The notes beneath the pieces were generated by a model that saw only the letters and a program-made list of their open reading frames with translations, was not told the origin of the DNA and ran no database searches. A stretch of 64,000 nt of DNA from Burkholderia ambifaria (GTDB taxonomy: Bacteria; Pseudomonadota; Gammaproteobacteria; Burkholderiales; Burkholderiaceae): NCBI RefSeq assembly GCF_001443045.1, contig NZ_LKPJ01000027.1, forward strand, positions 38,400-102,399. Reading direction: 5' to 3'. Position 1 is the stretch's first letter; each line of letters opens with the position of its first letter. The position numbers and the translations under genes are program-made. Below, piece by piece: positions 19,001 to 25,582 of the stretch.

Positions 19001-22000
19001 CGGAGCGCGCGGACGTCGATTTCTACGTGTCGCCCGTTCCGCTCGCGGAACTGCGCGAGTATGGCGGCGCCGCTCGCATCACGGCGCGCAGCGACGGCCG
19101 CGCATGGGAAGCCGAGCGGGCGGCGGCCGCGCCCGACGCGAACGTCGTCACGACGTTGAAGTCGCTCGTCGATGCACCGCGCTTTCGCCGGCCGAAGCAG
19201 GCCGCGAAGGCAGCCGGCGACGGCGCGACGCTTTACGCGATCGACAAGAAGACCGGCAAGGTGCTCGGCTACGCGACGCGCGACGCCGCGCACGACTGGA
19301 CCTATCACGAGTCGACGTCGCTCGGCGACGCGACGATCGCGCCGCGCGAACTGGGCGCCGCGTTCCGCAGGCGTGCGCGCGACCTGTCCGGCGGCCGGCG
19401 CGGCGTGCGGTTCGTCGTGACGGACGTCGCGCACGACACGGTCGAGCGCTACGGCGGCTTCGCGCCGGCGGAAATGCGCAAGGCGCTCGGCGACGAAAAG
19501 GCGCCCGTGCAGAAACTCGGCACGCGCGTGCAGCGCGGCCTCGCGAAAGCCGATCCCGGCGTGCGCCGCAAGATCGCCGAGATCGAGGGCGCCGACAGCC
19601 CGTTCCTGCCGCCGAAGCTCGTCCCCGACAGCGAGCAGCTCGCGGTCGACTTCAGCGGCGCGAACACGCTGCACCTGATGCGCGCGCTGGAGCTGAAGGC
19701 AATCCCCGGCGATCACTACGTGTACGTGTACGAGACCGACCATCCGGTCGCCGAATCGCTGCACACGCGTCGCGGCATCATCGCGATCCACGACGGCAAT
19801 GCACGCTGGTACGACGACGCCGAGCAGCTTCGCGACCAACCGGATGCGGGCCGCCCGCTCGACGAGATGCCGCTCGGCCGTGGCCCGTTCGGCGCGAACC
19901 AGCACTTCCTGCTGTCGACGCTCAAGCCCGAAGCGTTCGACCCGCGCGCGATCGCCACGCAGAAGGCCGCGCTCGCGCAACGCCTCGCGCAGCTGCTCGA
20001 CGAAAAGTCGTATTTCGACGCGCTGCCGCAGAAGTTCGACCTCGCGACGCGCTGGATCCGCACGCAGATCGCCGGCCAGATCGATCGCGTGAAAGCGGCG
20101 CAGGCCGACCTCGCCGCCGCCCAGCAAGCCGCGCGGCAGGCCGCGCAGCCCGCTGCCGGCGGCGCGGCCACCGGCCCCGCCGGCCGGATGCGCAATGCGA
20201 TACGCGGCAAGGGCGGCAGGCTGCGTGGCCGCCGTGCGGCGAACCGCGCCGCCAACACGCCGGCCACGCCGAAGGCACCGAAGACGCCCGCAGCCAAGCC
20301 GCTGACGCTGCGTCCGTACCAGCCGAGCCTGGGTTCGAGCACGGTTGCGGAATGGGTGATGCGCTACGGCGCCGCGAAGGTGTCCGAATGGTTCCCGACG
20401 GTCGAGCGCGTGAAGGCGGTCGCCGCGCGCAAGCGCCAGCCCGATGCCGGCGGCCTCGCGCTGAATGACGAGCCGCAGACGATCCTGGCCGACGCGCCGA
20501 TGTGGAAGGCGCTCGGCAACCGCATCGGTCTCGCGCGCGAGGTGTCGAGCATGCCGTCGCGCGGGCCGGTCGCCGATCCCGCCGGCGATCACAACCGGTT
20601 CGTGAAGTGGATGCAGGCGTACGCCACGCGCCACAGTGCTGCGCGCATGATCGACAAGCGCGTGATCCAGGCGTTCGTGCGCGCACCGGCCGAGATCCAG
20701 GACCGCGTCGCGCCGATGGCGCGCGCGTTCAACCTGCGCGACGATCCCGCGCTCGCGGTGCGCCAGATCGAGCAATACGGCGGCGCGATGCCCGTCGTGT
20801 CGATTCCGGTCGATCCGCACACGCTCGCCGCCGCGCGCGGCGGCAAGCACGATCCGGCGTTCATCCGGCGCGCGCGCCAGTTCGGCTCCCCGATCGGCGC
20901 GCGCTACAACGAGGCCGACGCCACGATCACGCGCGAGGCGCCGGACGGCACCACGCGCACGCTCGAACTCGACGACGTCGCGCATCTGCACCAATGGCTC
21001 ACCGCGTCATCGCGCTACGGCTTCCAGCTTCGTCTCGAAGCGGCGTCGGGCCGCCCGCTCGTGTCCGCGGAGGACCGCCGCACGATCGCCGGCACGAACG
21101 ACAGCTACGCCGAGTACGCGCGGCTCATGACGTCGTTCGAGACGTGGTCGCACGATCACGCCGGCGAGCCCGCGCCGAACGTGATGCTGAGCTTCCACGG
21201 TTGGGACGCCGTGCTCGAACCGGTTCCGGGCGCGGGCCACGTCGAGCTGCTCGATGCGCTGCTCGACCGCAAGGCGATCGACTGGCTGCATGTCGGGCTG
21301 TCGTACGGCACGCACGGCGCCGACTTCATCGCGAACCAGGATCTGACGCGCGCGCTGGCGGAACGGATCGTCGACTATTACCAGACCGACCATGACGGCA
21401 AATTCGCACGGCTGCACGGCGCCGACGCGCTCACGCGCGTGTTCGAACCGGTGAGCCCCGAGGCATTCGCGAACCAGCAGCAGGTGCTGTTCGCGGAGAT
21501 CTCGCGTATCGGCAAGTCGAAAGGCCTGTCGGACGATACGCTCGCGACGCTGCGCGGCGAACTGTACGAACGCAACACGACCGCGCTCGTCAACCAGGCG
21601 CGCAAGGCAACCATCGACCACGCGATGACGCAGTGGACAGCGGCGAATCACCCGCCCGCCACGCGCACCGAAAAGCTCGCCCGCCGCTTCGGCGAACGCT
21701 GGCTCGCCGACGCCGGCACTCGTGCTCCCGCGCGCGGCACCGTCGTGTCGACCGCCGATCCCGCGGGTCCGCTTGCCGGCAGCCGCGCGTACTGGCAATC
21801 GGTGGTCGAGCGCGAAGCGCTGAAGAACGACCCGTCGAAGCCGATCAGCGTCGGCCGGCAGATCGCGGCGAACCCGAAACAGGCGAAGGTGATCGAGGAA
21901 ATGCAGGCGCTCGCGCAGATCAACGCACTGCGCGTGCACCGACCGTCGTTCCGCAAGGCGGAGCTGTGGAAGTCGATCGGCTTCAGCTCGCTCGTCACCG

Positions 22001-23310
22001 GTGCGGGTGCGCTCGTGATCGCCGATACGCTCGGCGCGACGCATCTGCTTCGGCAGGACATGCTGAGCAGCGCGACGTCGTCGTTCCTGCTCGGCTCGCG
22101 TCTGGGCCGCGTGTTCCAGGTGATGCACCAGGGTGCTGTGCGCAGCCTGCAGGCCGGCGACCCGAAGGCCGCGCAGGCGGTGCTCACGCGGCTCGAAGTG
22201 ACGCTGTCGCGGCAACTGCGGTCGGGCGCGCACGACTATGGCCAGAACCGGCGCGCCCAGCTCGAGCAGGTATCGAACGAAGCGCGCACGCTGGCCGCGC
22301 AGTATGTCGAGCTGAATCGGGTCGGGCTGATGAGCTTCGACGATGCGACCACGCACATCAAGGCGCTCGCCGCGGACGTGCTCGCGCAGATGCAGGGCAC
22401 CGTCGGCGGCACGTCGCTGCAGCAGCTCCATACCGGCAACCCGCGTCACCTGTTCGGGATCGCGGGCCGCGCCGGCGCCGCGATCACGTCGACCGCCACG
22501 CTCGCGGTCGGCATCAGCGGCGTCGTGCACGCGCACGGCGCGTTCGATCTCGCGTACGGCTCGGCCGCCATCGCGAGCGGCGCGTTCGGCGCCACCTATG
22601 CGGGGCTCGTCTACACGATCGGCGCGCACCGCGTGAATGCCGACAAGCGCAGCCGCATCGTACGCTTCACCGATTCGGCGAGCGACTTCATGGCTGTCGC
22701 GTACGGCGGCCTCGGCACCGGCGTGCAGTGGAGCGGCGGCCATTACGATCTCGCGATCGCGACCGGCGTATCGACCGCCCTGCTGCTCGGCGGGCGCCTG
22801 AACACGCATTTCCCGAACGCGACGCCATTGATCAAGAAAATCCCGACGGCCGTCGTGCTGATCCCGGTCGGTGCGTTCGCGTACAAGCTGATCGAGAGCT
22901 TGTGGACGACGTTCTTCGGGTCGGGGTCAGGATCGTCGAATCAGCCGAAGTCGTCGCAGTCGAATCTCGCGCCCGGCGCATCGCCGAGTGCGTCGCCAAC
23001 GGCATCGCCGAGCGCCTCGCCGACCACCCCGGCGTCGCCGCCGGCCAGCGCCACGCCGTCGCCGTCGAGCACGCAACCGTCGCCGTCACCGCAGCCCTAT
23101 ATCGTCGTCGACGGCGACTCGCTGTGGGTGATCGCGGATCGCCACCGTCAATCGCTGCTCGATGCCGCTCACGTGTCGCGCGCCGACCAGCAGAAGATGT
23201 CGGTCGGCCAGCAGGACGTGGCCGCGTTCCGTGAGATCGTGCAGCTCAATCCGGCGGCCGCGGCGGATTCCGCACACCTGCAGATCGGGTTGCCGCTGAA
23301 CGTCGGCTGA
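10042..23310 (+). CDS. Giant modular protein, candidate T3SS effector: triplicated metallopeptidase-like units, kinase-like modules, LysM
   Basis: The product has 4,422 residues and no obvious signal peptide. The ATG at 10042 has a GGAG seven bases upstream and lies 63 bases after the deduced transcription start; an in-frame extension to 9826 would cross the promoter. Order of parts: helical, Ala/Gln-rich region 1-420; Pro/Ser linker 424-507; a region that I associate with DUF4781-type effectors, with Gly-rich hydrophobic stretches about 850-910; disordered linker; three tandem units (1353-1759, 1760-2317, 2318-2873) ending in metallopeptidase-like modules with HExxH at 1615, 2186 and 2747; unclassified region to 3370; basic Gly/Arg linker 3373-3423; a further unclassified domain; hydrophobic segments near 3981, 4148 and 4268; Pro/Ser linker; LysM-like domain 4353-4420. 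It stands alone between sctQ-R and asnB, with a T3SS promoter. Secretion, proteolysis and kinase activity are inferences. Confidence 0.85.
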   Translation: MLLIDGLGLGVNWQRFLSETLNPVVAPPPDITVENDKTRAVQKAIQDAQTKYDNASQTLQGAQNVLHLVNRDPESTADDRKTAQADYAKARTSADTAQRELNVTTDAGYMILYGEQANADMPAGMKIDDSGKVTDPGDAQHAADQQFKTLLAAFPDHANDPNWVPQASDCKNPLQIRLYDDWQTASAKAAVGASKYYADVANSNLAYTQFQSYLADPDYQAALDAGVGRLNDALQPLELQVTMPDAPASRDDAQQAVTSAAKDANYANAAYGAANDSLTLTNAQQQYDSARGKEGPTVIVPNAVSNAKTALARAQTAANTSGGYLQMLSAQRQVDTLQADYTNKQDASTAWHKDNPHAMIKDPQVDLDLGDAYAKLDQAKQQASIAHDGFVAAYGATLAQQYDDQASQIKARVDAQSPLTKPTLPSLLLTPSLSTASGLPPLPPSSPSTAASAAPTGTPALPSASPLQALTLSSANGTSSLPASPLLDSPFLLPQSAHPSAAPTGPTMLDVKRMQVAAGAIRAADSRLSDSVNERATQAALSQARIQQTQAKSTLASVQQQYDDWAAANPPPVRFRYVAGDDMIPAPSMPRPNLYQDQLDKAKAAVTQTDNAVQRLQLLSETSHQQVLMDQFDAGLDERLRYAASGSDAEKDYTKALHDFYEAHRGELSNSLLDAASASTNNGGTIAFGKLTDNEQRNLIGVALGMQPDVQNDASSGDGSDAVSPLKDDVARFTDKDKLSTINGVRDKLLSIGGGATTQVSVLPMVYAAKDAGMTTSALFKVSGKDGTQYVDETASTYDDINDYIDNNELSKDGTVDIATGHNADGTLQLVSRAAHHESGFDSFLNTLTSTGLNIGMMVGGMALEGLGTLLDGTGIGAIVGVPLNILGAGMMYTAIGATMTSAGLDLANRAEHGRSLNPFTDAGARADFINLVPMGAAGAAKLAGSKLFTRAVTALTRTPKVASVLATGARTTAVVTGVGGAVEAFGEAGYDYFVTGDKKAAGEELKSGLTNVALMAAGGLKERAVTSVRTRTGRPVPIRGTDGKTVTVDSQTIGRILNGGDASSLAAGRTRVTLDGEAVKVSPDGTLRVGDKVLTYDNKPIRVLDRASARRLPPGESVVLGEDGTLSVVSASPKNWTNGTRVDDVTGTGERMSFGPEGEMSVTPKIVAKAPLDILQHVLDQASDAYRQTAASTQAPRRLAQTAAEGETASVSADARSTRRTSEARARVQQQRDETDAERSTTASTNRRSADTQSMRWRPVETDDATGPGTRAEPDGAPPRVNAKVIDLADDASAMRTATSDPAGIAVPRGPSAEPMEVGDRTVYVVRSGATPDAPGARPSAPRPQDLEEPVIVVAGEHDAALAAELANRWQKPVYAAAPDAFNADGQLHAQARVLRFDPAPETAAANETGLPAGVAPDEASPSAPRAAADDTVIVLAGKRGPNEPAMPRTAAPAEPVNALDGVFSAPNRVLVLVKPDRPGAPERAAERDTTAADRGPRAPAGGERRTAANDDIGLAAAHPETTETAPPDHGASNPGWITRMQMRFGGAALPEAAQALAMQSGTLATQLRMLQDAGWRVTLGKRGGGSRIDPRKRRVTIDGALQHPGSITYTLAHEARHAVEAMAGVLNLDYGNRSRFTRKALEAEARAQINAFEARYEIQLAGGGDIAAHVRLPDAIEREGAAWRAPSHDYAGTVGRLVDAFADSPVSGRDGETYRDFYDDVWSRQKRRGGIPRRMPAPQTRETGDAPRGVRSFDDRVAWSRAHAEYASPFGDGPVPAVADLQAARSRHFTMLQDEGVLMLHADTLPDGTLLAGGRPAGVHEYALDQAPAFLVQDGYSIVLSAKHGGDAAAAQLANLWQRPVYAPPAHAVGERAALLDTGVFRRYDPAPAAPHDLGPLAADAEGVHVEGSPAARIDVERHVGELLGSGGEKTVFALGHDAALAVYDTGPHTSEGRQIEAAIDESIALDDLASYGLKTVTMNGPFSALNRVAVLYRPLGVFHSFGFETGALPRVVSRAALEHIRQIRDVVESTGIGFDLQGMFTRDGDFLLSDPGPIGMGAGEHFTALQRLAVIERALTQGIERGNIELAHPRLAETPAPDAFVQKPSVITRVRMRFGGAPLPKEAYRLIDASSLLSQQLRLGGEAGWKVVRGKPGGGSKIDTRRRRVTIDGGLQSAGSMVYVLAHEARHAVEAATGTLGLDYGSTQRYVRSALLAEARAQVNAFAVRDEIRANLGIDIGSHVALPDAIANEYGRARAGDAASIARLADAFEHAPTSLDGGVTYGELYRRQAQAAQRAGVTMPAPARDTAATLADETAWSRARPVKASPFDGKAAAGVDALTLDRSGPLSYDRDGGIVIVHGVTDAQGRLVDPDGKPYTPVEVTLAHRSVLGLPGSSVILSARNGRDAAAWLANIWQRPVYAPPTIAVGFGAEARLGHTNAWLRYDPAPHQRPDLGPLDVDGNGVHASGDPGARLPVERFTGAATGAGIEKTVFELGRHNAIGLYQGTDNRAILGHIESIRLEQEGLAALRAHGLRTLTVGGPFAAFDRVAVMYAPFASLSSHDVMAGVLPSRVTRDAFAQLDRARDITAQHRLYYDFEGVFDARGDFYLSDPSTVMADAPKLNVEGIVREIGTLRVMLEDGIARGAIELAHPGITEHLPPDAFVQKPSVITRIRMRFGGAPLPKAAHALVDRSNLLRQQLALADEAGWKVVVGRAGRGSRIDTAKQRIVLDGQFHGTGTLVYTLAHEAQHAVETITHRLGLDRSSPEALTDSALMAEARAQANAFAVRREILDDAGIDIAKDARLPDAIAREADRVTPGDEAGLRRLAAAFGDVAPSVPGHATYRTYYASQADTMHASGMPREMPAPAPQPASNAPVPAATPDAASRQHALDHLASHGKRDLIRIDGSQLASLAQMKDAFGTNAYVLIAEHEQRPADAVDASHPQPKFVASLRTDENGTFVDKASADPAVPIRDEVYRALKDNGTAERADVDFYVSPVPLAELREYGGAARITARSDGRAWEAERAAAAPDANVVTTLKSLVDAPRFRRPKQAAKAAGDGATLYAIDKKTGKVLGYATRDAAHDWTYHESTSLGDATIAPRELGAAFRRRARDLSGGRRGVRFVVTDVAHDTVERYGGFAPAEMRKALGDEKAPVQKLGTRVQRGLAKADPGVRRKIAEIEGADSPFLPPKLVPDSEQLAVDFSGANTLHLMRALELKAIPGDHYVYVYETDHPVAESLHTRRGIIAIHDGNARWYDDAEQLRDQPDAGRPLDEMPLGRGPFGANQHFLLSTLKPEAFDPRAIATQKAALAQRLAQLLDEKSYFDALPQKFDLATRWIRTQIAGQIDRVKAAQADLAAAQQAARQAAQPAAGGAATGPAGRMRNAIRGKGGRLRGRRAANRAANTPATPKAPKTPAAKPLTLRPYQPSLGSSTVAEWVMRYGAAKVSEWFPTVERVKAVAARKRQPDAGGLALNDEPQTILADAPMWKALGNRIGLAREVSSMPSRGPVADPAGDHNRFVKWMQAYATRHSAARMIDKRVIQAFVRAPAEIQDRVAPMARAFNLRDDPALAVRQIEQYGGAMPVVSIPVDPHTLAAARGGKHDPAFIRRARQFGSPIGARYNEADATITREAPDGTTRTLELDDVAHLHQWLTASSRYGFQLRLEAASGRPLVSAEDRRTIAGTNDSYAEYARLMTSFETWSHDHAGEPAPNVMLSFHGWDAVLEPVPGAGHVELLDALLDRKAIDWLHVGLSYGTHGADFIANQDLTRALAERIVDYYQTDHDGKFARLHGADALTRVFEPVSPEAFANQQQVLFAEISRIGKSKGLSDDTLATLRGELYERNTTALVNQARKATIDHAMTQWTAANHPPATRTEKLARRFGERWLADAGTRAPARGTVVSTADPAGPLAGSRAYWQSVVEREALKNDPSKPISVGRQIAANPKQAKVIEEMQALAQINALRVHRPSFRKAELWKSIGFSSLVTGAGALVIADTLGATHLLRQDMLSSATSSFLLGSRLGRVFQVMHQGAVRSLQAGDPKAAQAVLTRLEVTLSRQLRSGAHDYGQNRRAQLEQVSNEARTLAAQYVELNRVGLMSFDDATTHIKALAADVLAQMQGTVGGTSLQQLHTGNPRHLFGIAGRAGAAITSTATLAVGISGVVHAHGAFDLAYGSAAIASGAFGATYAGLVYTIGAHRVNADKRSRIVRFTDSASDFMAVAYGGLGTGVQWSGGHYDLAIATGVSTALLLGGRLNTHFPNATPLIKKIPTAVVLIPVGAFAYKLIESLWTTFFGSGSGSSNQPKSSQSNLAPGASPSASPTASPSASPTTPASPPASATPSPSSTQPSPSPQPYIVVDGDSLWVIADRHRQSLLDAAHVSRADQQKMSVGQQDVAAFREIVQLNPAAAADSAHLQIGLPLNVG
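14098..15318 (+). repeat. Tandem unit A inside the giant gene (front part eroded)
   Basis: This encodes residues 1353-1759. It starts with AAELANRWQKPVYA, which matches AAQLANLWQRPVYA in unit B and AAWLANIWQRPVYA in unit C. The kinase-like part survives only as scraps such as GVFSAPNRVLVLVKPD. The peptidase-like module is intact (TLAHEARHAVEA at about 1613-1624, then AEARAQINAF). It is shorter than units B and C by about 150 residues. Confidence 0.75.
15319..16992 (+). repeat. Tandem unit B inside the giant gene
   Basis: This encodes residues 1760-2317 (558 residues). Order: AWSRA opening, WQRPVYAPP segment, kinase-like module (Gly-rich GSGGEKTVFALG near 1927-1938, SDPGP at 2052-2056), then KPSVITRVRMRFGGAPLP and the peptidase-like module with HEARH at 2186-2190 and AEARAQVNAF. 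It ends near a MPAP motif shared by all three units. Confidence 0.8.
16993..18660 (+). repeat. Tandem unit C inside the giant gene
   Basis: This encodes residues 2318-2873 (556 residues), in the same order as unit B: AWSRA opening, WQRPVYAPP, kinase-like module (GAGIEKTVFELG near 2483-2494, SDPS at about 2611-2614), KPSVITRIRMRFGGAPLP, HEAQH at 2747-2751 with AEARAQANAF downstream, and a closing MPAP. The HExxH motifs of B and C are 561 residues apart, and those of A and B 571. Confidence 0.8.
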
Positions 23311-23323
23311 GCGTCAACCGGCA

Positions 23324-23340
23324 GGCCGGCGATCCCGGCC
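23324..23340. other. Hairpin between the convergent giant gene and asnB
   Basis: GGCCGG pairs with CCGGCC over a five-base loop in the 56-bp gap between two convergent stop codons. There is no T-run on either side, so termination here is only possible, not shown. Confidence 0.3.
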
Positions 23341-23366
23341 GATCCGGCCGACGGCAGCGCGCCGCC

Positions 23367-25334
23367 TCATCCCGCGCGCTGCCCCTCCAGCCATGCCTGG
23401 AACATCAGCACCGTCCACAGCTGGTGCTGCCAGTTCATCCGGCCCGTCTGGTGCTGCCGCCACAGCCGCTCGACCGCCGCCGCATCGAAGAACCCCTCGT
23501 CGCGCAACCGCGACGGCTGCAGCAGCGCGTCGGCCCAGTCGCGCAACGCGCCGCGCAGCCAGTGATCGACGGGCGCGCAGAAGCCTTGCTTCGGCCGGTC
23601 GATCAGCGCCGACGGCACGTACTGGTCGAGCAGCCGGCGCAGCAGCGCCTTCGACTGTCCTTCCGGCAAACGCACCGACGCGGGCAGCCGCCACGCGAAT
23701 TCGACGACGTGATGATCGAGGAACGGCATGCGCGTCTCGAGGCTCACCGCCATCGCCGCGCGGTCGACCTTCGCGAGGATGTCGGTCGGCAGGTACGTAA
23801 GCGTGTCGATCGCCATCGCCTGCTCGGCGAAGCTCAGGTTCGCGGGCCACGCGGACACCGTATCGAGCGGCGTCGGCGGCTCCTGCCCGGCGAGCGCGAT
23901 GCGCTCCGGATGATGCACCGACGACATCAGCAGCCGGTACAGCCCGATGCGGCTCTCGGCCGTCATCACGTGCCCGAGCTTGTGCAGCCGGTCGCCGATG
24001 CGGCTCGCCGAATCGCGCGCTTCCACGCCGCCCCATGCACCCTGCGCGACCGCCGCGAGCTGGTCCGCGTGATCGGGGCGCAGCGCGTGCAACGCGGCGG
24101 CGATCCGCGCGCGCACCGCCGCCGGCACGCGATGCAGCTTGCGCCACAGGCGCGGCGTCAGGAAGTAGCGCGTATAGCCGCCGAACAGTTCGTCGCCGCC
24201 GTCGCCGGACAGGCTCACCTTCACGTGCCGGCGCGTCAGCTCCGACACCAGGAAAGTCGGAATCTGCGACGCGTCGGCGAACGGTTCGTCGTAGATCGAC
24301 GGCAGCTTCGGCACGATGCCGAGCGCATGATCGGCCGTTACGTAGAGCTCGGTATGCCGCGTGCCGAGATGGCGCGCGACCGCCTTCGCGTAGCCGGCCT
24401 CGTCGTAGCCGGCCTCGTGAAAGCCGATCGTGAACGTGTCGACCGGGTTCGCCGACTGCGCCTGCATCAGCGCGACGATCGCCGACGAATCGACGCCGCC
24501 CGACAGGAACGCGCCGAGCGGCACGTCGGCTTCCATCTGCCGCGCGACGGCCTGGCGCAGGATCGTGTCGAGCTGCCCGACGGCTTCGTCGGCGCTACCC
24601 TCGAACGGCTGCTCGCGGCCCGCCTCGATCGCCTGCTCGAGCGTCCAGTACGCGCGCAAGCGCGGCGTGTCGCGCGCATGCTCGAACTGGATGAAGGTGC
24701 CCGGCGGCAGCTTGCTGATGCCGCGATAGATCGTATGCGGCGCGGGCACGCTCGACTGGCGCAGGTACAGGCACAGCGCATCGCGATCGATCGTGCCGTC
24801 GAAGCCCGGATAGACGCGCAGCGCCTTCAGCTCCGACGCGAACACCAGTGCGTCGCCGATCCGGCCGTAGTAGAGCGGCTTTTCGCCGATCCGGTCGCGC
24901 GCGAGCGTCAGCACCCGCGACGCGCGATTCCACAGCGCGAACGCAAACATGCCGGTCGCGCGCCGCAGCGCCGCGTCGACGCCCCACGCGGCGATCGCCG
25001 CGATCAGCACCTCGCTGTCGGAGTGGCCGCGCCACGCCGGTGCGCGGCCCGCGCGCTCGAGCTCCGCGCGCAATTCGCGATGGTTGTAGATTTCGCCGTT
25101 GAAGACCATGACGTAGCGGCCGCACGCGGATGCCATCGGCTGCCGGCCGTGGACCGACAGATCGACGATCGCAAGCCGCCGGTGGCCGAGCGCGATACCC
25201 GCTTCCGGGTCGACCCAGAGGCCCTGCGCGTCCGGCCCGCGATGCGCGAGGCTCGCCGTCATTCGCGCGAGCGTGCCGCGCGCTGTCTCCTCATCGAAGG
25301 CGACGCTATTCAGAAAGCCGTCGATTCCGCACAT
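23367..25334 (-). CDS. asnB: Glutamine-hydrolysing asparagine synthetase (AsnB family)
   Basis: The product has 655 residues. It should make asparagine, or amidate a related acid, from aspartate, glutamine and ATP. The N-terminal class II glutamine amidotransferase domain starts with the nucleophile Cys2 (MCGIDGFLNS) and includes HRRLAIVDLS and FNGEIYNHRELR. The synthetase domain from about 240 has the ATP pyrophosphatase loop FLSGGVDSSAIVAL and the SLSGDGGDELFGGY motif. All expected motifs are intact. It lies between the giant gene and sctU, on the same strand as the sctV-sctU operon but 248 bp after it, so it probably has its own promoter. Many AsnB-like enzymes act in surface polysaccharide or natural-product pathways, so the substrate here need not be free aspartate. 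Confidence 0.93.
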   Translation of the reverse strand: MCGIDGFLNSVAFDEETARGTLARMTASLAHRGPDAQGLWVDPEAGIALGHRRLAIVDLSVHGRQPMASACGRYVMVFNGEIYNHRELRAELERAGRAPAWRGHSDSEVLIAAIAAWGVDAALRRATGMFAFALWNRASRVLTLARDRIGEKPLYYGRIGDALVFASELKALRVYPGFDGTIDRDALCLYLRQSSVPAPHTIYRGISKLPPGTFIQFEHARDTPRLRAYWTLEQAIEAGREQPFEGSADEAVGQLDTILRQAVARQMEADVPLGAFLSGGVDSSAIVALMQAQSANPVDTFTIGFHEAGYDEAGYAKAVARHLGTRHTELYVTADHALGIVPKLPSIYDEPFADASQIPTFLVSELTRRHVKVSLSGDGGDELFGGYTRYFLTPRLWRKLHRVPAAVRARIAAALHALRPDHADQLAAVAQGAWGGVEARDSASRIGDRLHKLGHVMTAESRIGLYRLLMSSVHHPERIALAGQEPPTPLDTVSAWPANLSFAEQAMAIDTLTYLPTDILAKVDRAAMAVSLETRMPFLDHHVVEFAWRLPASVRLPEGQSKALLRRLLDQYVPSALIDRPKQGFCAPVDHWLRGALRDWADALLQPSRLRDEGFFDAAAVERLWRQHQTGRMNWQHQLWTVLMFQAWLEGQRAG

Positions 25335-25381
25335 TTGATTTGCCTGCCCCTGTTAACCTGTTCCGTCAGCGGCGGCGCAAC

Positions 25382-25424
25382 TTCGTAGCCCGCCGTCCTG
25401 CTGACGGTCGAGCCATATTACGAA
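25382..25424 (-). promoter_or_regulatory. Divergent variant of the T3SS paired box upstream of asnB
   Basis: On the asnB strand TTCGTAA (25424-25418) is followed after 29 bp by CTACGAA (25388-25382). The boxes match those of the T3SS promoters, but the gap is 7 bp shorter and no -10 element occurs at the expected place, so activity is uncertain. The remaining bases up to 25582 are AT-richer than the surroundings and hold no gene. Confidence 0.4.
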
Positions 25425-25582
25425 GAAATAAATCAGCAATAATTCGTGGGTGAACGCCAGCCGAAATCGAAAAATAAAGCGGCGTCAAGCACCGGCACGG
25501 CATCCAGGAAAAAACGCACGACCGACGCGCGACGCCGCGTCGTCCGAACCGGGAAGGGATCGGACCCCATCATGCGGCGATT

